Assembly (NCBI GenBank): GCA_964556665.1
Contig: CAZKXU010000063.1
Span: forward strand, 1 to 20,511
Reading direction: 5' to 3'
DNA length: 20,511 nt
Source of the DNA: CAZKXU01 sp964556665
Lineage (GTDB): Bacteria; Bdellovibrionota_C; UBA2361; CAZKXU01
Shown: piece by piece, positions 16,295-20,511 of the stretch
Layout of the letters: every line of letters starts with the position of its first letter
Numbering within the stretch: position 1 is the first letter of the stretch
Translations under genes and position numbers: made by a program
Notes under the pieces: model-generated
What the model was told of the DNA's origin: nothing
Database searches by the model: none
The model's input: the letters and a program-made list of their open reading frames with translations, nothing else

Positions 16295-16678
16295 CTACCT
16301 CCCATCCCATTTAAGTAGCAGATCCAGAATGCGCTCCTGCTGCTCACCCTGGATCTCGATTACCCCCTCCCCATCTATTACATAAGATGTGCCTCCACAG
16401 CCTAACTGTGATTTTAGAGATTTTAATAGTTTTTTAAGTAGGGTCTCGTGCGCAGGTAATTTACTAACAATTGTTACACTTTTCCCACCCCGACCTTTAC
16501 GCTCAAAGCGGACGGAGGGGGTTAACTTGCCGACTGCGGCAAGTAGATTAGGACTGCAATTGCACTTACTCTGCGCACGCTTGCATGTAGCACAATGTTT
16601 CTCCTGTGCTTTCTCTGTTGAATAGACAACTACATATTCTGCTTCGTCCTTTGATTTACTCTTAGCACTCTTCTTCAT
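16295..16678 (-). CDS. yciH: SUI1/eIF1-like translation factor (YciH family)
   Basis: 127 aa. The C-terminal SUI1 domain (about 55-125) shows GRGGKSVTIVSKL, LGCGGTSYV and GVIEIQGEQQERI, the conserved elements of bacterial eIF1-like proteins, which bind the 30S subunit near the P site and influence start selection. The N-terminus is Lys-rich and carries four Cys (29, 32, 39, 41) arranged CATC-x6-CNC, likely a small metal site. The ATG overlaps the ABC-F stop by ATGA (16675-16678), so the two are co-translated. The link with an ABC-F ribosome ATPase suggests a shared role on the ribosome (inference). Confidence 0.88.
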   Translation of the reverse strand: MKKSAKSKSKDEAEYVVVYSTEKAQEKHCATCKRAQSKCNCSPNLLAAVGKLTPSVRFERKGRGGKSVTIVSKLPAHETLLKKLLKSLKSQLGCGGTSYVIDGEGVIEIQGEQQERILDLLLKWDGR

Positions 16679-18522
16679 ATAGAACTACGCGCCTTAGCTT
16701 CCTTAACCTGCTTCTTAACCTCTTCTAACTCCTCCCAACGAGCATACAGCTCCTCAACCCGCCTCTGTTGCAGTGATAGTTTTTCATAGAATTCTTTTAA
16801 TGCCATAGGATCTGGCAGCACTCTCTCGGAAACAATTTCGCTCTCAAGATCTGACACCATCTTCTCGGCCTTGAGTATATCTTTCTCTATGGTTTCTAGC
16901 TCCCGTTTTTCATTATAGGAAAGTGTCGTTTTCTCCTTTTGAGCCTCTGCTTTGTTATTTGATGATCCACCCTTGCGATTGGGCATTTTTTTGCTTTGCA
17001 CCTGCTCTTGCATCGCGAACTCCCACTGCGAGTAATTACTATATAGCTGCCCCATTACCTCGCCTAACCCAAGAACCATAGTGGCCGTGCGGTCTAAGAG
17101 ATAGCGATCATGCGTAATAAGCACTATCGCACCAGGGTACTCCTGGAAACTCTCCTCCAACACCTCCAATGTTCTAATATCAAGGTCGTTAGTTGGCTCA
17201 TCAAAAAGTAGCAGATCACTCTCCTCCAACATAATCCTGGCCAGAAGCACTCGCGCCTGTTCACCACCTGAGAGTGAACCCACCGGCAAAGTTAACTGAT
17301 TCCGATTAAAGAGAAAGCGCTCAGCCCAGCCTGCCACATGAATTTGCCGACCGTTAAAAATTACTGCATCCCCCTCCCGGCAAAGTGCTGTTTTTAGTGA
17401 TTCCACTCGATTGAGCTGTGTGCGTGCCTGATCAAAAAAAGCGATGCGTAAATTTTTAGCGCTCTTGACCCTGCCGCTATCAGGTTCAAGTTGTCCAAGA
17501 AGAGTTTTTAAAAATGTAGTCTTACCACTGCCATTAGGTCCAACTATACCAAGACGCATTCCAGGCGATAGCGTGAGTGTCACATTCTTAAATAATGGGC
17601 GCTCATCAAATTTCTTACTTATATTCTCTACCTTAATAAGATCCCGTGACTTCCGTCCTGACGCGGCGAACTGAAGACCAATCTGCTGCTCATCGAGGTT
17701 TATACCCCTTAGTTCATTGACAAGCCGACCTGCTTCAGCGCTACGATGCTTAGACTTCGTGGTACGGGCACGCGCTCCCTGCCTCAGCCACTCCACCTCT
17801 CTGCGCACACGGTTAGCTAATCTATCACGGGTCTGCTGTAATCCAACTAAAAACGCTTCTCTAGATTCAAGGAAGTCTGCATAACCACCCTGGCTTGAAA
17901 AGAATCCACGTGGATATTTAGGATTAATTTCAACAACCCGGGTAGCGAGTCTTTCAATGAAATACCGATCATGGCTAACAAAAAGAATGGCTGCGCGATA
18001 GCTAGCCAAGCAGTCTTCGAGCCACAAGACAGCGTTAATATCCAGATGATTCGTAGGCTCATCAAGGAGCAGCAACTCAGGCTCAACAATCAGGCCTCTT
18101 AAAATTGCAAGCCGCTTTCTCCAGCCACCGGAAAGTGTTGCTACCTTGGCATGCTTATCCTTAAATCCACTCCGCCCACACAGCTCTTCAATACGTCCTT
18201 CGGTCAGATAATCATTGTTATTAGCATGCCCAGTAGCTGCTAAGGTAGCTTCAAGCGTCTCTGCGACAGATAGCTTCATATCAAAACTATCCTCCTGCGC
18301 TACATAAGCTGCCCGCAGACCATTCCTAGCACGTACCTGACCATGGTCTGGGTCCTCAATTCCAGCCAACATCCGTAATAATGTAGACTTACCTGAGCCA
18401 TTCGGTCCTATCAGAGCAACTCTCTCACCCTGATTAATAGATATAGTTATGCCGGAAAAAAGCTGTTTAGTTCCAAACTCCTTTCCTAATTCAGTGGCAC
18501 TTATTAAGGGGGCTAATGACAT
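16675..18522 (-). CDS. uup: ABC-F family ATPase, Uup-like
   Basis: 615 aa, two ABC domains in one chain and no membrane segments, as in ABC-F ribosome-associated ATPases. Domain 1: Walker A GPNGSGKST (39-47), signature LSGGWRKR (about 130-137), Walker B LLLLDEPTNHLD with Glu155. Domain 2: GPNGSGKTT (328-336), LSGGEQAR (about 417-424), LLLFDEPTNDLD with Glu442. The inter-domain linker contains EVEWLRQGARARTTKSKHR, typical of Uup, and the C-terminus (about 535-610) is a charged coiled coil, also typical. Uup affects ribosome function and was first known from precise transposon excision. No strong ribosome site precedes the start. Confidence 0.9.
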   Translation of the reverse strand: MSLAPLISATELGKEFGTKQLFSGITISINQGERVALIGPNGSGKSTLLRMLAGIEDPDHGQVRARNGLRAAYVAQEDSFDMKLSVAETLEATLAATGHANNNDYLTEGRIEELCGRSGFKDKHAKVATLSGGWRKRLAILRGLIVEPELLLLDEPTNHLDINAVLWLEDCLASYRAAILFVSHDRYFIERLATRVVEINPKYPRGFFSSQGGYADFLESREAFLVGLQQTRDRLANRVRREVEWLRQGARARTTKSKHRSAEAGRLVNELRGINLDEQQIGLQFAASGRKSRDLIKVENISKKFDERPLFKNVTLTLSPGMRLGIVGPNGSGKTTFLKTLLGQLEPDSGRVKSAKNLRIAFFDQARTQLNRVESLKTALCREGDAVIFNGRQIHVAGWAERFLFNRNQLTLPVGSLSGGEQARVLLARIMLEESDLLLFDEPTNDLDIRTLEVLEESFQEYPGAIVLITHDRYLLDRTATMVLGLGEVMGQLYSNYSQWEFAMQEQVQSKKMPNRKGGSSNNKAEAQKEKTTLSYNEKRELETIEKDILKAEKMVSDLESEIVSERVLPDPMALKEFYEKLSLQQRRVEELYARWEELEEVKKQVKEAKARSSI

Positions 18523-18550
18523 GTAAGCTTATAAAACAGATAGACTGTAT

Positions 18551-18602
18551 ATTATGAGACGAGTTCGAGACGCTGACAAGATCTTCCATGCAACTTGTCA
18601 GC
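18551..18602 (-). promoter_or_regulatory. uup-yciH promoter with inverted repeat over the -35
   Basis: On the - strand TTGTCA (18579-18574) and CATAAT (18556-18551) are separated by exactly 17 bases, 28 bases before the start codon at 18522. The -35 lies inside one arm of a perfect inverted repeat, GCTGACAAG (18572-18580) and CTTGTCAGC (18594-18602), whose arm centres are 22 bp apart, about two helical turns. This geometry suits a dimeric regulator. It is less like a terminator of mscL, because no T-tract follows. Confidence 0.6.
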
Positions 18603-18701
18603 TCTTGATTTATAGCAAGTGAGATAACGGCCAGGAACCGTTGAGAATGCTAATAAAAGGCCGGCTATGCGAAGCGCTATTGACTTTGATCTTAATCGAT
18701 T

Positions 18702-19157
18702 CTATCGCGCATGCGCTGCCTGCACCGGCTTAAGATCAGAGGTACAACTTGGACAGCGACTCGCCTTAAGTGGAACCGCTGAACAACAGTATGGACATTC
18801 TCCTGTGGTTGGAGCCTGTGGAGCTTCTGGCCTACGAAAACGGTTCATCTGCTTAACAACCATAAAAATTGAAAAGGCTACTATTATAAAATCGAAAACG
18901 CTGCCCAGAAATAATCCATAATTCAGCGTTGGCACTCCTGCCGCCTTAGCCTCTGCAAGTGTACTATATGTAGTATTAGATAGATTGATGAAGAGATTAC
19001 TAAAATCTACTTGCCCTGTGAGGAGCCCAAGCGGAGGGAGTATTATATCATTTACAAGGGATGTGACGATCTTGCCAAAAGCTGCTCCGATAATGATACC
19101 AACTGCCATATCAACAACATTGCCCTTAAGCGCAAACTCTTTAAATTCTTTGAACAT
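18702..19157 (-). CDS. mscL: Large-conductance mechanosensitive channel with zinc-ribbon tail
   Basis: 151 aa; AAGGAG precedes the start. The N-terminal helix and first membrane segment (MFKEFKEFALKGNVVDMAVG, then IIIGAAFGKIV) are nearly canonical MscL, the periplasmic loop spans about 46-78, and the second membrane segment is about 79-101, ending MVVKQMNRFR. MscL opens under membrane tension to release solutes during osmotic downshock. Instead of the usual C-terminal helical bundle, the tail has CPYC at 121-124 and CPSC at 135-138, a zinc-ribbon-like pair on the cytoplasmic side. It is divergent from rlmN and upstream of uup on the same strand. Confidence 0.93.
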   Translation of the reverse strand: MFKEFKEFALKGNVVDMAVGIIIGAAFGKIVTSLVNDIILPPLGLLTGQVDFSNLFINLSNTTYSTLAEAKAAGVPTLNYGLFLGSVFDFIIVAFSIFMVVKQMNRFRRPEAPQAPTTGECPYCCSAVPLKASRCPSCTSDLKPVQAAHAR

Positions 19158-19341
19158 AAATGCTCCTTATAATAGAATTACCACTACTTTATACCTACCT
19201 TACATAGAAAACTACTTGCTCAGTCAGCCCGTACTTCTGGGATTATTGAACAAATACGGCGATACAATGTAGACGTAAGATATTAGCAAAGATCTGTATT
19301 ATTTAATATATCTACATTCTCTTATTTTAAGGAGAAAACAG

Positions 19342-19360
19342 CTCAAAGTTGAGTCCTCAA
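19342..19360. promoter_or_regulatory. Overlapping short palindromes upstream of rlmN
   Basis: CTCAA (19342-19346), TTGAG (19349-19353) and CTCAA (19356-19360) are spaced by two bases each, so the middle arm can pair with either neighbour as a DNA palindrome. The two-base loops are too short for RNA hairpins. It lies 24 bases before the rlmN start. Any role as an operator is a guess. Confidence 0.25.
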
Positions 19361-19383
19361 CCGCGTGGTGTTATATAGAAGCA

Positions 19384-20439
19384 ATGCGTCCTTCCATTAA
19401 CATCAATGAGCATGATCCGCGCCACCAAGATCCCCAGAAATACATTGAAATGCTCAGTATAAAGAGGATCTCAGAGCGCAGCGCCAGGCGTCTCTTCAGT
19501 GCTGTCATTGGTGAAGGAGAATGCGAACGACAGCCCCTTCTGCAGTCCGGTCTTATACCTCGTGAACTTAAAGCAAAATGGGAGGATCTTCCTCGACTTG
19601 TATTGGAGGATTTGATTACCTCTACAGTTGATGGATTTCAAAAGATCCGTTTTAGAACTCATGACGGCCTAGCAATTGAAACCGTACTAATACCGCTTGA
19701 TGTAAAAAGGCGGATGAGTATCTGCCTCTCATCTCAGGTAGGGTGCGTAATGGGTTGCCAATTTTGTGCTACAGCCCGCATCCCAAAGAGGCGCAACCTT
19801 GAAACCTGGGAGATCGTCGATCAGTACCTACAGGGACGAAAACTCATTCAGGAGTCAGGCCGACACCTCCATAGCGCTGTGTTTATGGGGATGGGAGAAC
19901 CGTTTCTAAATTATCGCCGCGTAATAGATGCTGCCGAGATTCTGTCCTATCCGGTTCGCAACGCCATTTCAGCGCGATCGATCACAGTTAGCACAGTCGG
20001 CTTGGTGCCAGAGATTCATCGCTTTGTTGAAGAGAAGCAGCCATATCGATTATCTATCAGCATAGCTTCTGCTGATAATGCAAAGCGTGCACGACTAGTG
20101 CCGCTTGCTGCGCGCTGGAAGATAGAGGAGGTAATGACGGCAGCAAGAGAATATGTCAGAGCTCGCAACGAAAGAATAAATTTGGCCTACGTCTGCATAT
20201 CAGGGGAGAATGTTAGTATTGATGATGCTAAATTGCTGGGTGAAGTAATTGGGGATCTCTCCGTGCGTCTTGACCTGATCGATGTTTGTGATCCTACCGG
20301 AAATTTTAAGCCGCCTACGCAGGAGGAACGAAGCCTGTTTCGTGATGCTTTAAGAATATACTTAAAACAACCAGTCGTACGCAGATACTCAGGAGGCCAG
20401 GACATTATGGCTGCCTGTGGAACCTTGGCCGGACAGTGA
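19384..20439 (+). CDS. rlmN: RlmN-type 23S rRNA (adenine-C2) methyltransferase
   Basis: 351 aa, close to the family's usual length. The radical-SAM cluster motif is Cys121, Cys125, Cys128 (CVMGCQFC), preceded by SSQVG and by Cys114, the residue equivalent to E. coli Cys118. The C-terminal DIMAACGTLAG carries Cys345, equivalent to the methyl-carrying Cys355. GMGEP (169-173) binds S-adenosylmethionine. Both catalytic Cys being present supports an active RlmN/Cfr-family enzyme that methylates C2 of A2503 in 23S rRNA and, for RlmN, A37 of some tRNAs. RlmN is far more likely than the antibiotic-resistance enzyme Cfr, given the housekeeping context. The start has only a weak GAAG; an AAGGAG lies about 50 bases further upstream. 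Confidence 0.88.
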   Translation: MRPSININEHDPRHQDPQKYIEMLSIKRISERSARRLFSAVIGEGECERQPLLQSGLIPRELKAKWEDLPRLVLEDLITSTVDGFQKIRFRTHDGLAIETVLIPLDVKRRMSICLSSQVGCVMGCQFCATARIPKRRNLETWEIVDQYLQGRKLIQESGRHLHSAVFMGMGEPFLNYRRVIDAAEILSYPVRNAISARSITVSTVGLVPEIHRFVEEKQPYRLSISIASADNAKRARLVPLAARWKIEEVMTAAREYVRARNERINLAYVCISGENVSIDDAKLLGEVIGDLSVRLDLIDVCDPTGNFKPPTQEERSLFRDALRIYLKQPVVRRYSGGQDIMAACGTLAGQ

Positions 20440-20511
20440 GCAGGAAAATTCTTAGTATAAACCTAGAAAGAGCAGTTCGAACTAAGAAAAGGCGAAAAAT
20501 GCCCGAAAACA
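20440..20511 (+). other. Right edge: weak hairpin and possible start of a next gene
   Basis: TTCTTAGT (20449-20456) can pair with ACTAAGAA (20481-20488), an AT-rich stem with a long loop and no T-tail. AAAAGG (20487-20492) precedes an ATG at 20499, which may begin another gene on + that runs out of the window (reads MPEN). Confidence 0.25.

Noticed and set aside
19329..19375. A leader peptide before rlmN (TTG start after AAGGAG, ending at a TAG)
   Set aside because: The ribosome site is about 14 bases from the TTG, too far, and the paired arms nearby have two-base loops that cannot form an attenuator hairpin.
19384..20439. Reading the methyltransferase as the resistance enzyme Cfr
   Set aside because: The shared Cys residues do not discriminate, but nothing around it suggests a resistance cassette and RlmN is the common housekeeping member.

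Overview
The window comes from a moderately AT-rich Gram-negative bacterium. The outer-membrane TonB-dependent receptor, the proteobacterial fimT/U-pilV-pilW-pilX-pilY1 minor-pilin operon, and secreted proteins with Cys-rich 'C-(N)DG-N-ETD-DCGG' modules and Thr/Pro linkers fit a deltaproteobacterial-type or related environmental lineage. I cannot name the taxon from sequence alone, and no rRNA or tRNA is present.

Layout: (1) 1-380 is non-coding and holds an 85-nt long inverted repeat. (2) 381-6957 is an accessory region of secreted proteins made of two families. One family is a Cys-rich module fused to a putative alpha/beta-hydrolase: a 492-aa copy on + and a 521-aa copy on -. The other is a pair of 456-aa right-handed beta-helix proteins on -. 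Between the two helix genes lies the decayed C-terminus of a third hydrolase, carrying an in-frame stop. Read along the - strand the order is hydrolase, helix, hydrolase remnant, helix. This looks like tandem duplication of a hydrolase/helix pair, with the intact + strand hydrolase facing it. Hairpins separate the units. (3) 7036-9048 is a TonB-dependent outer-membrane receptor of unknown ligand. (4) 9359-16047 is a type IV pilus minor-pilin operon on - (fimT/U, pilV, pilW, pilX, pilY1, then a small exported protein in the position where pilY2 sits in Pseudomonas). (5) 16295-18522 is an ABC-F ATPase (uup-like) gene overlapping a SUI1/eIF1-like (yciH) gene by ATGA. A good promoter precedes the pair, with its -35 inside a perfect inverted repeat. 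(6) 18702-19157 is mscL with an added zinc-ribbon tail. (7) 19384-20439 is an RlmN-type radical-SAM rRNA methyltransferase on +.

Functionally the left two thirds encode surface and secreted functions: pilus tip adhesin and priming minor pilins, outer-membrane uptake, and secreted esterase-like and beta-helix proteins that may bind or process extracellular polymers (inference). The right third is housekeeping: translation factors, an osmotic safety valve and rRNA modification. The least described part is the duplicated hydrolase/beta-helix cluster. I found no CRISPR array, insertion sequence, toxin-antitoxin pair or recognisable defence system.
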